Below are positions 16,962-27,847 of a DNA stretch of 64,000 nucleotides, piece by piece. This stretch comes from Geitlerinema sp. S16 (lineage in GTDB: Bacteria > Cyanobacteriota > Cyanobacteriia > Cyanobacteriales > Geitlerinemataceae). The notes beneath the pieces are model-generated. The model was not told the origin of the DNA. It made no database searches and saw only the letters and a list, made by a program, of their open reading frames with translations. Each line of letters opens with the position of its first letter. The stretch's first letter is position 1. The DNA is taken from NCBI GenBank assembly GCA_011390275.1, contig JAABST010000011.1, forward strand, positions 1 through 64,000. Reading direction: 5' to 3'. The position numbers and the translations under genes are program-made.

Positions 16962-19900
16962 ATGATCGATCTGTCCAAACTTCGTAGCAGCATTACCTTT
17001 CGCTATCTTTGTGTTGTCACCAGCATTCTGATTATTGGTGAACTTTCGTTTGGAGGTGTGCAACTCCAAAGGCGTTATCGTACCCAGCTCGATCGTCTCG
17101 AAGAGCGGGTCGAAGCTCAAGCGAATTTTCTCGGTCGCGTTAGCCCGGAAGCGGTCTTAAGTCTTGATTTCCTGACACTGGAAACGTTTATCCGGCAGAC
17201 GAATGCTGCTGATTCGGCGATCATTTATTCGGTCGCGATCCGACGCGATGGTCAGGCTCTAACCCGGTCATTCGATCCCACTAATCCGTTTATCCAAACG
17301 GTGATTCAGGCGGATGAATCGGTGGATATTCTCGAAGTTGTTCGTCGATTGCGACAGCTTCCGAATGTGCGGGAAATCCGGGTTCCGATCCAGTCCGCCG
17401 ATCGCGACTTGGGTGAGATCTGGATCGGCTATTCGATTAATAGCGCCCGTGAAGAATGGCAACAGGGAGCGGTGACGACGATTCTGTTGTCGTTGGGGCT
17501 GAGTAGCATCCTGGCGGCGATCACGATTGTGTTGTTTGAGCATGAGGTGGGGCGTCCGCTGCGATATTTATCGAAGCTGTCGCAGGAGTTGGCCGCTGGG
17601 CAGCTCAATCGGCGTATTGAAGTGACCAGTGATGATGAGATGGGTCAGCTTCAATCGGCTTTTAATACGATGGCGATCCAGCTACAGCGGACGCTGAGAG
17701 GGCTAGAACAGCGCATTACGGAGCGACAAAGAGCGGAAGAGGCGTTGCGGAGCAGTGAACAGCGGTATCGAACGGTGGTCGATACGGTGGAGGAGGTGAT
17801 TTTTCAGGCGGATCTTCAGGGTCATTGGGTGTTTCTCAATCCCGCCTGGACAGAAATTACGGGGTTTCGTGTGGAGGAAAGTCTGGGCCGATCGTGGCTG
17901 GACTATGTGCTACCGGGCGATCGCTTGGCGGCACAGGTGCATCTGGATTCGTTACTCCAGAAGCAGGCGCACGAGGTGCGGTTTTGTTTGCGCTATCGCA
18001 CGGTGATGGGCGAAACGCGCTGGCTGGAGGCACTCGTGCGATCGAATGTGACGGCAGAGGATGTCCTTCAGGGCATTTCAGGCACGCTGAATGATATTAC
18101 GCAGCGCAAAACCGTTGAAGATGCGTTGCAGCTCAGTCAGTTTTCGCTCGATCGATCTGCCGACGCGCTTTATTTCATGACCTCAGACGGGAAATTTTTC
18201 TACGTGAATGAGGCGGCGTGTCATGCGGTGGGGTATTCGCGCGATCAGCTCCAAACCATGAGCATCTTCCATTTGGATGAAAGCCTTCAGCGCGAGACTT
18301 GGCGTGATTATTGGCTCGATCTACAGCAGCGAAAAACCTTCACGATCGAGAGCCTCCACCGACATAAAAACGGACAGACGTTTCCGGTAGAGGTGACGGC
18401 GAACTATCTGGAATTTAATGGTTCTGAATATAACTGCGCGGTGGTGCGCGATATTCGCGATCGCAAACGAGTTGAGCAGGAATTACGGAACGGTGAAGCG
18501 GCATTACGCACGCTATACGAAGTGGCATCATCGCCTATTTTAAGCTTTGACGAACGCCTTCAAGGGTTGCTGGCGATGGGGCGTCGTCACTTTCAACTCG
18601 ACATTGGCATCATTTCCCGCGTTGAAGCCAGCCGAATTGAAGTCCTCGCCTGTCAAGTCTCCAATCCCGATCAACAGGAGCCCCTCAGCGAAGCCCTCAC
18701 CGGTCTATCGGTCGGTAAATCCCTGCCACTCTATCAAAGCTACTGCGGTGAAACATTTCGACACAAAGATGTGTTGATGTTTGCTTCGTTCGACGAGCGC
18801 GATCGATTGTTTCCGAATCCCAATTCGTCCTACAGCCTGAGCTACGGAGCGTTTGCCGGGACGCTGATCATGCTCAATGGCCTTGCCTATGGTGTTTTGA
18901 GCTTTGGCAGCCTCAAGGAACGCGATCAGCCCATCAGCGAGCGAGAACGCCAGCTCCTCAAGCTGATGGCGCAGTGGGTCGGCAATGAGATTGAGCGCCA
19001 AACGGCGCGGGATGCGCTCGAAGATCAGTTCCAGCGGGCTAATCTGCTGCGGAAAATCACCCAGCGGATTCGGCAAAGCCTGGATACAGAGGCGATTTTT
19101 GAGACGACCGCGATTCAGATTGGTCGAGCGTTTAAGGCCGATCGCTGCGCCATTCATGCGTATATCCACGAGCCGAACCCGACTGTGGCGATCGTGGCGG
19201 AATATCTCGGCGGCACTTACCCTTCGATGCTCAATCTCAGCATTCCGGTCGAAGATAATCCCCATATCCAGCAGGTGTTGGCGGAGGATACGGCGATCGC
19301 CACCAGTGATGTGTATGCCGATCCGCGTTTCTTTGCGACGCATCATCTTTGCTGTCAGATTGAGCTGAAGTCGGTGCTAGCGGTGCGTACGTCCAATCAG
19401 GGGCGACCCAATGGCGCGATCGCTCTGCATCAATGTGATCGGTATCGGATCTGGACGCCGGAAGAAATCAGCACGCTCGAAGCGATCGCCGATCAGGTTG
19501 GGATTGCCCTCGCTCAAGCTCAATTGCTCGAACAAGAAACCCTTCAGCGCAAACAGCTTGCAGAACAGAATATCGCTCTGGAGCAGGCTCGCCAGGACGC
19601 CGAGGCCGCGAACCAAGCGAAAAGCGAATTTTTGGCGACGATGAGCCATGAAATCCGGACGCCAATGAATGCTGTGATCGGTATGACGGGATTGTTGCTC
19701 GATACAACACTCACCATCCGCCAACAGCAATTTGTCGAGACCATCCGCACGAGCGGCGACGACCTGCTGACCATCATTAACGATATTCTCGACTTCTCAA
19801 AAATCGAGTCCGGCCACCTCGAACTCGAACAACATCCCTTTGAGCTACAAGCCTGTATCGAAGAGGCTTTGGGGTTAGTGGCGACACGAGCCGCAGATCA

Positions 19901-22217
19901 AGGGTTAGAGCTGGTTTATACGATCGCGCCGGATGTGCCAACCGCGATCGTGGGTGACGCGACGCGATTGCGGCAGATTTTAGCGAACCTGCTGAGTAAT
20001 GCCGTCAAGTTTACAGAGCGCGGCGAAATCATACTGGCCGTTGACTTGGCTCAAGTTTCGCCGGGGAATCAGTCTAGCGATCCAAACCTTTCGGCCATCC
20101 TCGATCTGATTCAAGCGTCCAAAAGTAGCAGCGCTTCAATTAGCTCCGAAATGTCCATCCAATTTTGTGTGCGCGATACCGGCATCGGTGTCAGTCAGGA
20201 TCAGCAAGAACGCCTCTTTCACAGTTTTAGTCAGGTGGATGCGTCAATCACGCGGCGCTATGGCGGCACAGGGTTAGGATTGGCGATTTCGCGACGTTTA
20301 GCGGAAATGATGGGCGGTCAAATTTGGGTCGAGAGCCAGGGCTGTGTTAGCGGGAATCCCCCGGAGCAGTGGCAGCGTGCCAATTTACCCGACGTCTACG
20401 ACGATCTCGATCGCGGCGCGGCCTTTTACTTTACGATCGCCGCCAAGCCTGCTGGCATTGAAATCACGGAAACTCATTCGTCTCACAGCAGCACAGTCTT
20501 AAAGGACAAGCATCTTCTTGTGGTCGATGACAACGAACTTAACCGTCAGCTTCTGGTTCAAGTCTTGGATTCATGGTCGGTCAAGAGCCGCGTCATGATC
20601 TCTGGAACAGAAGCGCTCGACCACATCACCCATCTCGATCGTTCGGTTATCTACGACGCGATCATTATCGACTGGTGTATGTCGGAAATCACGGGACGCG
20701 AACTGGCTGAGCACATTCGCAGCATTCCTCGCTGGCAAGCTACACCCCTGATTTTAATCACAGCCCTAAATCTGAATGACTCCGAACGTCAAGCGCTCAG
20801 CCATTTATTTGGTGTTTGTTTGCAGATGCCGGTCAAACGCTCTACGCTCTTCAACGCTTTGCTTGAAGTCTTCGAGCCTGATATTCACGATCGTGACAAC
20901 CCCAAGGCCGAGGTTTCCCCGGCATCATCCATGTCATCTATCACTCCATCACCAACGCCAGGAAAACGTGGTGAGCTTCGTCGTGTTGCCTCACATCTCG
21001 GACGTGGCGAGACTGAAACATCACCCACTTCGTTCGAGGTTCCGCTACGGATTTTGATCGCCGAGGATAACCGAATTAATCAACAGGTCGCGCTGTTAAT
21101 GCTCGAAAAATTTGGCTTCCGGGCGGATATTGCCAGTAACGGGATCGAGGCGATCGAGGCGCTACGTCGTGCGCCCTATGATCTAATTTTGATGGATGTC
21201 GAGATGCCCGAGATGGATGGCATGAGCGCGACACGGGCGATTTGTCAGGAATGGCCTGTGCCAGAGTCAAGACCCAAAATTTATGCAGTGACGGCCTATG
21301 CGATGCAGGGCGATCGGGAAAAATGTGTGGCCTCCGGTATGAATGGCTATATCACGAAGCCCATTCGGATGGAGGAGTTGCGCAAGGTGATCGAAAGCGT
21401 ACAACAGTGGCAAAACTCCCGCCAGGAAGTATCTCCAAAAGTGAAACAGCTTACCCAGCCGGTATCTGCGCCACCGATTAAACCGCCGATCGCCCAGCCA
21501 CCGAACTCGCCTTCGGAGCCGGATCGTTCAAGTCCCTCAAGTTCATCAAGTCACCCAATCCAGCCGGATCGTATCGATGGCAAATTTGAGCCGATTCAAT
21601 TCAAGGACACCAACACAAGCCCATTTTTAGGCCGAATGACAAACGGATCGCTGAACTCGGAACACCGTAGCTCTCCAGCCGTGAACCCGGCCCATGAACA
21701 TCCAGACTCAGGGAAATCGACGGAGCGAGAGCCTCTAACGTCAGATGCTCCCGCGCTGTCCACGTCTGAGACGATCGCACCGCTCCCGGCCTCTGAGAGC
21801 GTGATGAACGTCCCCACGGAAACGGAGGATGAATCGTCTGATTTTCCAGTCATCGATCGCGGCATTATTCAATCCATTTGTCAGATGGCAGGATCGCGAG
21901 CCACGGTATTAATGATCAGCATTATTCAGGCTTACCAAGAGGATGCGCCGGTCTACTCTGCGGCGATCGAAGCGGCGATCGCGACCGATGACGCCGAAGC
22001 GTTGCGCAAAGCTGCCCACACCCTGCGATCGAGCAGCGCTAATTTAGGCGGGCTTGTATTGGCGAATGCCTGCAAACAATTAGAAGATATCGGTCGTACC
22101 GGCACAACCGCAGGCAGTTCCGCCGAATGGCCTGCCTTGCAGCATCACTATTCCAACTTTCTCGAAGCTTTGGCGGATCTTGCGATCGAACTGCTTGCAA
22201 CTGATAGTCATGACTGA
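16962..22217 (+). CDS. Giant hybrid histidine kinase (HAMP-PAS-PAS-GAF-GAF-HK-REC-REC-HPt)
   Basis: About 1751 residues from the ATG at 16962; the frame can begin at TTG 16887, inside the MITE end, giving 1776. Numbers here use the long form. TM1 (~40-60), a periplasmic sensor (~60-190), TM2 (~195-220), HAMP, PAS at ~295 and ~420, GAF at ~540 and ~720, HisKA with His921 in SHEIRTPMN, a HATPase with GTGLGLAIS, receiver 1 with Asp1262 (IIDW), receiver 2 with Asp1437 (LMDVEMP), a Pro/Ser-rich linker, and an HPt with His1711 ([15 protein letters not shown]). This is a complete phosphorelay in one chain, ending in an HPt that must pass phosphate to a separate regulator not in the window. The PhnD-like lipoprotein upstream is its probable ligand-binding partner. 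Confidence 0.92.
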   Translation: MIDLSKLRSSITFRYLCVVTSILIIGELSFGGVQLQRRYRTQLDRLEERVEAQANFLGRVSPEAVLSLDFLTLETFIRQTNAADSAIIYSVAIRRDGQALTRSFDPTNPFIQTVIQADESVDILEVVRRLRQLPNVREIRVPIQSADRDLGEIWIGYSINSAREEWQQGAVTTILLSLGLSSILAAITIVLFEHEVGRPLRYLSKLSQELAAGQLNRRIEVTSDDEMGQLQSAFNTMAIQLQRTLRGLEQRITERQRAEEALRSSEQRYRTVVDTVEEVIFQADLQGHWVFLNPAWTEITGFRVEESLGRSWLDYVLPGDRLAAQVHLDSLLQKQAHEVRFCLRYRTVMGETRWLEALVRSNVTAEDVLQGISGTLNDITQRKTVEDALQLSQFSLDRSADALYFMTSDGKFFYVNEAACHAVGYSRDQLQTMSIFHLDESLQRETWRDYWLDLQQRKTFTIESLHRHKNGQTFPVEVTANYLEFNGSEYNCAVVRDIRDRKRVEQELRNGEAALRTLYEVASSPILSFDERLQGLLAMGRRHFQLDIGIISRVEASRIEVLACQVSNPDQQEPLSEALTGLSVGKSLPLYQSYCGETFRHKDVLMFASFDERDRLFPNPNSSYSLSYGAFAGTLIMLNGLAYGVLSFGSLKERDQPISERERQLLKLMAQWVGNEIERQTARDALEDQFQRANLLRKITQRIRQSLDTEAIFETTAIQIGRAFKADRCAIHAYIHEPNPTVAIVAEYLGGTYPSMLNLSIPVEDNPHIQQVLAEDTAIATSDVYADPRFFATHHLCCQIELKSVLAVRTSNQGRPNGAIALHQCDRYRIWTPEEISTLEAIADQVGIALAQAQLLEQETLQRKQLAEQNIALEQARQDAEAANQAKSEFLATMSHEIRTPMNAVIGMTGLLLDTTLTIRQQQFVETIRTSGDDLLTIINDILDFSKIESGHLELEQHPFELQACIEEALGLVATRAADQGLELVYTIAPDVPTAIVGDATRLRQILANLLSNAVKFTERGEIILAVDLAQVSPGNQSSDPNLSAILDLIQASKSSSASISSEMSIQFCVRDTGIGVSQDQQERLFHSFSQVDASITRRYGGTGLGLAISRRLAEMMGGQIWVESQGCVSGNPPEQWQRANLPDVYDDLDRGAAFYFTIAAKPAGIEITETHSSHSSTVLKDKHLLVVDDNELNRQLLVQVLDSWSVKSRVMISGTEALDHITHLDRSVIYDAIIIDWCMSEITGRELAEHIRSIPRWQATPLILITALNLNDSERQALSHLFGVCLQMPVKRSTLFNALLEVFEPDIHDRDNPKAEVSPASSMSSITPSPTPGKRGELRRVASHLGRGETETSPTSFEVPLRILIAEDNRINQQVALLMLEKFGFRADIASNGIEAIEALRRAPYDLILMDVEMPEMDGMSATRAICQEWPVPESRPKIYAVTAYAMQGDREKCVASGMNGYITKPIRMEELRKVIESVQQWQNSRQEVSPKVKQLTQPVSAPPIKPPIAQPPNSPSEPDRSSPSSSSSHPIQPDRIDGKFEPIQFKDTNTSPFLGRMTNGSLNSEHRSSPAVNPAHEHPDSGKSTEREPLTSDAPALSTSETIAPLPASESVMNVPTETEDESSDFPVIDRGIIQSICQMAGSRATVLMISIIQAYQEDAPVYSAAIEAAIATDDAEALRKAAHTLRSSSANLGGLVLANACKQLEDIGRTGTTAGSSAEWPALQHHYSNFLEALADLAIELLATDSHD

Positions 22218-22420
22218 AGATTGAAGATGGATTGAACCTTATCGTTGTACGAAGTTGCCTCCCCCGTGATCCAAGCTGCTGTTTACCATAGAAAAGAAGT
22301 CGTCCGCGATCTCCGATCCGACCTTCTTTACCGATCGTACGGAATTGACGCGCCTCTCTCTGCATTTTTGCGCTGCAATCCGCCACGATCGACGACCCTT
22401 TAGGCAGGAAACCGAACCCG

Positions 22421-23509
22421 ATGGCTACACCAACCAACTCGACCGCCAATACACCGAGTACTGGAGCAGCGAACCAGCCGTTTATCATTCCCGAACGATC
22501 GCTCGATCGGGACTGCACCACCCTTTCGCGCCACGTCCTCCAACAACTCCAAAGCTTTTCGCCCGACGCCCAAGATCTCAGCGCCCTGATGGGACGCATC
22601 GCCCTGGCCGGTAAACTGGTCGCCCGACGCCTGAGCTGCGCGGGGATTGTTGATGGGGTGCTGGGGTTTGCCGGGTCGGAGAACGTCCAGGGCGAAGAAG
22701 TTAAAAAGATGGATGTGTACGCCAATGAGGTTTTCATCTCCGTCTTTAAGCAAAGTGGCCTGGTCTGTCGCTTGGCCTCGGAAGAAATGGATGAACCGTA
22801 CTATATCCCCGAAAATTGCCCGATCGGGCGCTATACGCTGGTCTACGATCCGATCGATGGCTCTGGCAATATCGACGCGAACTTAAATGTCGGCTCCATC
22901 TTCGCGATTCGTCAACAGGAAGGCGAAGACATTACCGGCGAAGCGAAAGATTTACTCCAAAACGGCCACAAGCAAATCGCAGCGGGCTACATCCTCTACG
23001 GAGCCAGCACGATTTTGGTCTACACGATCGGCAAGGGCGTCCATGCATTTACGCTCGATCCGAGCCTCGGTGAATTCATCCTCTGGCAAGAAAATCTCCA
23101 AATCCCCAAACACGGCGCAGTCTACAGCGTCAACGAGGGCAACTTCTGGCAGTGGGACGATGCGATGCGCGACTACATCCGCTATGTCCACCGCCATGAA
23201 GGCTATACCGGACGCTACAGCGGGGCGCTCGTCTCGGATTTCCACCGAATTTTGCTCCAGGGCGGCGTGTTTCTCTATCCCGGCACGACGAAACAGCCCG
23301 AGGGCAAACTACGTTTACTCTACGAAGCGGCTCCGCTGGCGTTTCTTGTGGAGCAGGCGGGCGGTCGCGCCAGTACCGGAACCCAGGAGATTAACGATGT
23401 CGTTCCGGAAAAGCTGCATCAACGGACGCCCTTGGTCATTGGCAGCGTGGAAGATGTGGCGCTCGTCGAGTCGTTCATTAACGATTGCGATCGGCGCAAA
23501 TCGAATTGA
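22421..23509 (+). CDS. fbp: Fructose-1,6-bisphosphatase class I
   Basis: 362 residues, usual size. It removes the 1-phosphate from fructose-1,6-bisphosphate in the Calvin cycle and gluconeogenesis. Metal-site motif [10 protein letters not shown] is intact, as is the [13 protein letters not shown] catalytic block. [18 protein letters not shown] and [20 protein letters not shown] are typical of class I FBP. The first ~20 residues (Thr, Asn, Ser, Ala) are low-complexity and not part of the fold. It lies 200 bp after the kinase gene and appears unrelated to it. Confidence 0.97.
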   Translation: MATPTNSTANTPSTGAANQPFIIPERSLDRDCTTLSRHVLQQLQSFSPDAQDLSALMGRIALAGKLVARRLSCAGIVDGVLGFAGSENVQGEEVKKMDVYANEVFISVFKQSGLVCRLASEEMDEPYYIPENCPIGRYTLVYDPIDGSGNIDANLNVGSIFAIRQQEGEDITGEAKDLLQNGHKQIAAGYILYGASTILVYTIGKGVHAFTLDPSLGEFILWQENLQIPKHGAVYSVNEGNFWQWDDAMRDYIRYVHRHEGYTGRYSGALVSDFHRILLQGGVFLYPGTTKQPEGKLRLLYEAAPLAFLVEQAGGRASTGTQEINDVVPEKLHQRTPLVIGSVEDVALVESFINDCDRRKSN

Positions 23510-23695
23510 TCTCCCTTCAAAACGAGAGGCCAGTTCGCAAAAATCAAGACGCAATACTCCCTGGAATCCAAGCGGCTCCGGTAAGCTATAGGCGAATTCA
23601 TTTGCTGATGTTCTAGCCCGATATTTGCCCTAATTTCAGAGCTTGACTTCACTCAATTCGCCTCGCGAACGTTAAGGTCTGTTCAACTTGCCGCC

Positions 23696-23980
23696 ATGAG
23701 AGAGCCGACGTCTTCTGCTGCGCCCGATACCTCCGGCGGGGGAAATCTTCACCCCGACCTGATTCGCATTGCCCGTGCCACCTATCACACCTACCTCAAC
23801 GATCGCGAACGCACCGGCCAGGTTCGACGAGATCACCGCGATCGTCCCCTCGGTGTCGCCGTCGATCGCGTCAGCCATCGTGCCACCGTGATTCTCGATA
23901 CAACTCAGCCCCTCCTCCCCCAGGAATACCTCGTGCCGCTACACCTGATCGATCCCAACGATTTGCGGGGGGGTGCATAG
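23696..23980 (+). CDS. Small protein of unknown function, upstream of pilD
   Basis: 94 residues, soluble and Arg/Asp-rich, no Cys and no signal peptide. A helical middle (PDLIRIARATYHTYLNDRER) is followed by beta-like segments. I recognise no family. Its stop lies 3 bp before the prepilin peptidase ATG, so the two are almost surely co-transcribed and perhaps translationally coupled. Codon use is like the neighbours, which supports a real gene. Confidence 0.6.
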   Translation: MREPTSSAAPDTSGGGNLHPDLIRIARATYHTYLNDRERTGQVRRDHRDRPLGVAVDRVSHRATVILDTTQPLLPQEYLVPLHLIDPNDLRGGA

Positions 23981-23983
23981 CCC

Positions 23984-24856
23984 ATGAGCTACGAGTTAAT
24001 TTTGATGATGGTGCGCCTGGTGAATGCGGCGATCGTGCTGGTTCTCGGCTGCGCGATCGGGAGTTTTCTCAATGTGGTGATTTACCGCGTCCCGGCAGAT
24101 CTCTCGCTCTGGTGGCCGCCGTCGCGCTGCCCCAAATGCTTGCATGAGCTTGGCGTCACGGAAAATATTCCCGTCTTCGGCTGGCTGCGTCTCGGCGGAC
24201 GCTGCGCCCACTGTCGAACCCCCATTTCCGCCCGCTATCCGATCATCGAAGCCGTCACGGGAGCGATCTTTCTCGCGGCGTTTTATCTGAGCGCGGAAAC
24301 CTGGTCGATCGCGCTGGTGAGTCAGTGGGTCATGCTGGCGTGGCTGTTGGCGTTGGCGATGATCGATATTGATACGATGACGCTGCCCAATCCGCTGACC
24401 CAGTGGGGTGTGGCGATGGGGCTGGGGTTTAATGTGGCGATCGCGTGGCAGGCCAGTGTTGCTAGTGGTGCGACGAGTCTGGCGGCTCAGCTCGCGGCGG
24501 GCGGTGCGGCGATGTTTGCCAGTGTGCTGGGAGCGATGGTGGGACTGTGGGGACTCGATACGCTGCGTCTGTTGGGATCGATCGCCTTTGGTAAGGAAGC
24601 GATGGGGGCAGGAGACAGTAAGTTAATGGCCGGGGTTGGGGCGTGGCTGGGCTGGCCGCTGGCGTTGCTGACGGTGTTTGTCGCCTGTGCGATCGGGGCG
24701 GTGTTGGGCAGCGTGGCGATCGCGCTGAAGTGGGTGACGCGATCGCAGCCGATTCCGTTTGGGCCGTTTTTGGCGATCGGTGCGGCGATCGCTTTAATTT
24801 GGGGTCAGGCGATGATCGACGCTTATCTTGGTTTCTTTTTGCCTGCGGGCTTATGA
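23984..24856 (+). CDS. pilD: Prepilin peptidase / N-methyltransferase (A24 family)
   Basis: 290 residues with about eight hydrophobic segments. It is the membrane aspartyl protease that cleaves and methylates type IV prepilins. The N-terminal cytoplasmic domain has the two zinc CxxC pairs (C49/C52 and C74/C77). Catalytic aspartates are Asp128 in MIDIDTMTLP and Asp211 in the GAGD motif. In cyanobacteria this protein serves type IV pili used for motility, DNA uptake and flocculation. Other pilus genes are not adjacent, though a GspE/PilB-type ATPase lies at 50.3-52 kb. Confidence 0.95.
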   Translation: MSYELILMMVRLVNAAIVLVLGCAIGSFLNVVIYRVPADLSLWWPPSRCPKCLHELGVTENIPVFGWLRLGGRCAHCRTPISARYPIIEAVTGAIFLAAFYLSAETWSIALVSQWVMLAWLLALAMIDIDTMTLPNPLTQWGVAMGLGFNVAIAWQASVASGATSLAAQLAAGGAAMFASVLGAMVGLWGLDTLRLLGSIAFGKEAMGAGDSKLMAGVGAWLGWPLALLTVFVACAIGAVLGSVAIALKWVTRSQPIPFGPFLAIGAAIALIWGQAMIDAYLGFFLPAGL

Positions 24857-24948
24857 CGTTTGGGTTGTCTCTCGATCGCGAAATTGCTAAATCATCAAAT
24901 TATAAAATCGCGAAATTGCCAAATTCCAGACTCCAAATTCCAAACTCT

Positions 24949-25125
24949 ATGGTCAAACAACGGAAAAAATCGGATCTCCCCATAAAAATTTGCCAGACCT
25001 GCCAGCGCCCTTTCACGTGGCGTAAAAAGTGGGCGAGCTGTTGGGATGAGGTGAAATATTGTTCCGATCGCTGTCGGCGTCATCGTCACTCCCCCACGTC
25101 GTCGGAACCTGGATCGGAAGCGTGA
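24949..25125 (+). CDS. DUF2256 zinc-ribbon protein
   Basis: 58 residues. The core KICQTCQRPFTWRKKWA, then CWDEVKYCSDRCR, is the DUF2256 pattern: CxxC, a central Cys, and CxxxC, arranged like a small zinc-binding domain. The family is widespread in cyanobacteria and proteobacteria and its function is unknown. The ATG at 24949 is chosen because it opens directly into the conserved part; a longer overlapping frame upstream comes from the pilD region and is not coding. The preceding 90 bp have repeated AATTGC/AAATTCC words. Confidence 0.9.
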   Translation: MVKQRKKSDLPIKICQTCQRPFTWRKKWASCWDEVKYCSDRCRRHRHSPTSSEPGSEA

Positions 25126-25364
25126 TCGGAAGCGTGAGGCAATTCGCGATCGAATCCTATGAAATCAAGATGAATCAGAGGCTAGAAGGTTTAGTGCTCG
25201 TGTTGGTTAGACTTGGGTTTTGCAGACAGAACTTATAATTGTGGGGCGATTAGCGGATGTTGCCCACTGTGGCAATCCCTAAAACGGCAACCATTCTGAT
25301 TGCCTAGCGATTCACCAATTTTAAGTTCAACAATAGTCAAGCCCGAGTCATCGGGGTATGGAGG

Positions 25365-25772
25365 ATGTCAAGAGTGGAAGTGGCGTGGAGACTTAAAGCA
25401 ATTCGCGGAGCGACAACGGTTCCAGAAAATTCAGTGGATGCCATGCGCGACGCGGTCGTCGAACTGCTCGATGCTCTCGATGCGAACAATTCCTTCAACC
25501 CCGAGGATCTGGTTAGTGTTACCTTTTCGGTCACTCGTGATCTGACGGCATTGTTTCCCGCTGCGATCGCGCGACGGCGATCGGGCTGGGATTGTGTGCC
25601 GCTGATCGATGTCCAGCATATGCACGTTGATGGCGACCTAGATCGCTGCATCCGCTTCTTGATCCACGTCTATATGCCAACCGATCGCCCTGCGAATCAT
25701 ATCTATCTCCGTCATGCGCGTGAACTCCGTCCCGATCTGCCTGCTTTCTCTGCCGCTCACCATTCGTCCTAG
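25365..25772 (+). CDS. aroH: Chorismate mutase, AroH class
   Basis: 135 residues, the size of the monofunctional AroH trimer. It converts chorismate to prephenate for Phe and Tyr synthesis. By alignment to Bacillus subtilis AroH from memory, Arg7 (AIRGATTV), Arg63 (ARRRSGW), Arg90 (CIRF), Tyr108 (HIYL) and Arg116 (LRPDL) are kept. The position of the catalytic Glu78 is His here (VQHMHVDG in place of MQEMDVTGG). The gene ends 21 bp before recN, so they may share a transcript. A TATAAT at ~25235 could be a -10 but has no convincing -35. Confidence 0.92.
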   Translation: MSRVEVAWRLKAIRGATTVPENSVDAMRDAVVELLDALDANNSFNPEDLVSVTFSVTRDLTALFPAAIARRRSGWDCVPLIDVQHMHVDGDLDRCIRFLIHVYMPTDRPANHIYLRHARELRPDLPAFSAAHHSS

Positions 25773-25793
25773 CGCCGATCGCGCGACTCGTTT

Positions 25794-27725
25794 ATGTTGA
25801 AACGTCTGCGAATCGAAAATTTCGCACTGGTTGATCAGCTCGATCTGGAGTTTGGCGCTGGTCTCAATGTCCTGACGGGTGAAACGGGCGCGGGAAAGTC
25901 GATCGTACTCGATGCGCTCGATGCGGTTTTGGGCGGTAAAACCAGTGGCCGCGTGATTCGTACGGGAACCGATCGCGCGTTGATCGAGGCGACGTTTTTG
26001 CGCGTGTCCACCTGTCTGGAGGATGAAACTGAAAAGGATGAAATGGTGATTCGGCGCGAGCTGATCGCCGGGAAGCGCAGCAGTCGCAGCAAGTATGCGA
26101 TCGACGGTCAAACCGCGAGCCAAAAAGACATTCAGACGCTGCGATCGCGCTATCTCGAAATTGCCGCCCAAGGTCAAAGCGTGCAGTTGGGGCAAACGAG
26201 CCATCAGCGGGGATTGCTGGATCTTTACGGTGGCGAGACGCTGATTGCCCAGCGCCAAACCGTCGCGGACTGTTATGGCGCGTGGCAGACCGTCACCAAA
26301 AAGCTCGAAACCCGTCGTCACAGCGAAACCCAACGCCTTCAGCAACTCGATCTATTTGCCTATCAAATTGACGAACTCCGCGCCGCTGAACTCGACAGTC
26401 CGGACGAACTCGAAACGATGCTACAGGAAGCGTCGCGCCTGAATCATGTGGTCGAGCTTCAGCGCCAAAGCTACGCGGTGTACCAATCGCTGTATCAGGC
26501 GGATGAGGGCAGCGCGGCGGCGGATATTCTCGGCACGGCTGAGGCCACGCTCGGCGAGATGGTCGAGTATGATGCGTCGATCGCGCCGATTCTGGAGCTG
26601 GTGAGCGATGCTTTGGTGCGCGTGACCGAGGCCGGGAATGCGATCAATGCCTACGGGGACGGGCTAGAAGCCGATCCGGAGCGGTTGGAGATTGCTGAGT
26701 CGCGTATCCGTCAGCTTAAGCAAATTTGTCGGAAATATGGCCCGAGTTTGGGGGATGTGATCGATCGCTATCACGAACTCTGTGCCCAGGTCGAAGAGCT
26801 GACGGGCGGCGGCGCTTCGGTGGAAGAGCTAGAAGCGCAGGTGGCCGCCATGCAGGTTGAACTCGATCGGGTGTGCATCACCTTGCGGGAACAGCGACGC
26901 GAAGCAGCCGATCGCCTCGAAATGCGCTTGACGGCTGCGCTGAAACCGCTGGCGATGGAAAACGTGCAGTTTCACGTGGCGATCGAGCCGATCTCGCCCA
27001 CCGCCACCGGAGCCGATCGCGTCACGTTTCAGTGGAGTCCGAATCCTGGCGAGCCGCTGCAATCTTTAGCGGAGACCGCTTCTGGCGGTGAAATGAGCCG
27101 CTTTTTGTTAGCGCTCAAAGCCTGTTTTAGTGAGGTCGATCGGGTGGAAACGATGGTATTTGACGAAATCGATGTCGGCGTTTCCGGTCGTGTGGCCAGC
27201 ACGATCGCCGAGACGCTCTATCGCCTGAGCCAGCGTCACCAAGTCCTGTGCGTGACGCACCAGCCTCTTGTGGCGGCGATGGCCGATCAGCACTACCACG
27301 TGGATAAACAGATCATCTCGGATTGCGATCTTGGCGAGGACGATCGCACCGTCATCCGCGTGTCCGCTCTCAACACCGACGATCGTCGCCTCGAACTCGC
27401 CCAACTCGCCAGCGGCACGATCGAAACCGACGGCGATCATCAAGCCACCCGCGACGCCGCCACCGCCTTTGCTGAATCGCTCCTGACTCAGGCCGCAACC
27501 CTCCGTCAGCAGGTCGGCGAGGCCGCTACGCTGGTAACAGATTCGACGGCAACAGCAGCACCCTCCGATCCGACCAACCCGACCGATCCGACCAATCCGA
27601 CCAATCCGACCGCAACACAGCGCACGGCCTCGAACCCCGCCGTTCAGCCCGCCGTTCAACCCGCCGCCAACAAATCATCCAAAGGAAAAGGCAGGAAAAC
27701 ACTCTCGCGCAAATCGTTAGCGTGA
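25794..27725 (+). CDS. recN: DNA repair protein RecN
   Basis: 643 residues, slightly longer than the usual ~560-590. It is an SMC-like ATPase for double-strand break repair by recombination. The N-terminus MLKRLRIENFALVDQLDLEF and Walker A GETGAGKS (~residues 28-35) are textbook RecN; a central coiled coil is followed by the signature SGGEMSRFLLALK, Walker B MVFDEIDVGVSG and the His-loop VTHQPLVAAMAD. The extra length is a C-terminal tail of ~65 residues, rich in Thr, Pro, Asn, Asp and Ala and ending in a basic cluster. It includes a 9-bp tandem repeat at 27572-27607. Confidence 0.96.
   Translation: MLKRLRIENFALVDQLDLEFGAGLNVLTGETGAGKSIVLDALDAVLGGKTSGRVIRTGTDRALIEATFLRVSTCLEDETEKDEMVIRRELIAGKRSSRSKYAIDGQTASQKDIQTLRSRYLEIAAQGQSVQLGQTSHQRGLLDLYGGETLIAQRQTVADCYGAWQTVTKKLETRRHSETQRLQQLDLFAYQIDELRAAELDSPDELETMLQEASRLNHVVELQRQSYAVYQSLYQADEGSAAADILGTAEATLGEMVEYDASIAPILELVSDALVRVTEAGNAINAYGDGLEADPERLEIAESRIRQLKQICRKYGPSLGDVIDRYHELCAQVEELTGGGASVEELEAQVAAMQVELDRVCITLREQRREAADRLEMRLTAALKPLAMENVQFHVAIEPISPTATGADRVTFQWSPNPGEPLQSLAETASGGEMSRFLLALKACFSEVDRVETMVFDEIDVGVSGRVASTIAETLYRLSQRHQVLCVTHQPLVAAMADQHYHVDKQIISDCDLGEDDRTVIRVSALNTDDRRLELAQLASGTIETDGDHQATRDAATAFAESLLTQAATLRQQVGEAATLVTDSTATAAPSDPTNPTDPTNPTNPTATQRTASNPAVQPAVQPAANKSSKGKGRKTLSRKSLA
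27572..27607 (+). repeat. 9-bp tandem repeat in recN 3' end
   Basis: Four units of GACC(A/G)A(T/C)CC in a row, encoding Asp-Pro-Thr-Asn-Pro-Thr type residues in the non-conserved tail of RecN. The unit count is likely to vary between strains through slippage. Confidence 0.8.
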
Positions 27726-27847
27726 ATCACGTTAAATTAACCGGTGCGATCGGGCTGGTCTCGATTTCATCGTGGAAATGAACCCGTCATCTCGACGGGC
27801 GTCTCAATCTATAGTATTCGTTCAATCAAGTCTCAGAGAAAATAGTC

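Noticed and set aside
27783..27799. CCCGTC/GACGGG hairpin after recN as a terminator
   Set aside because: Only 6 bp and no T run after it; too weak to call.
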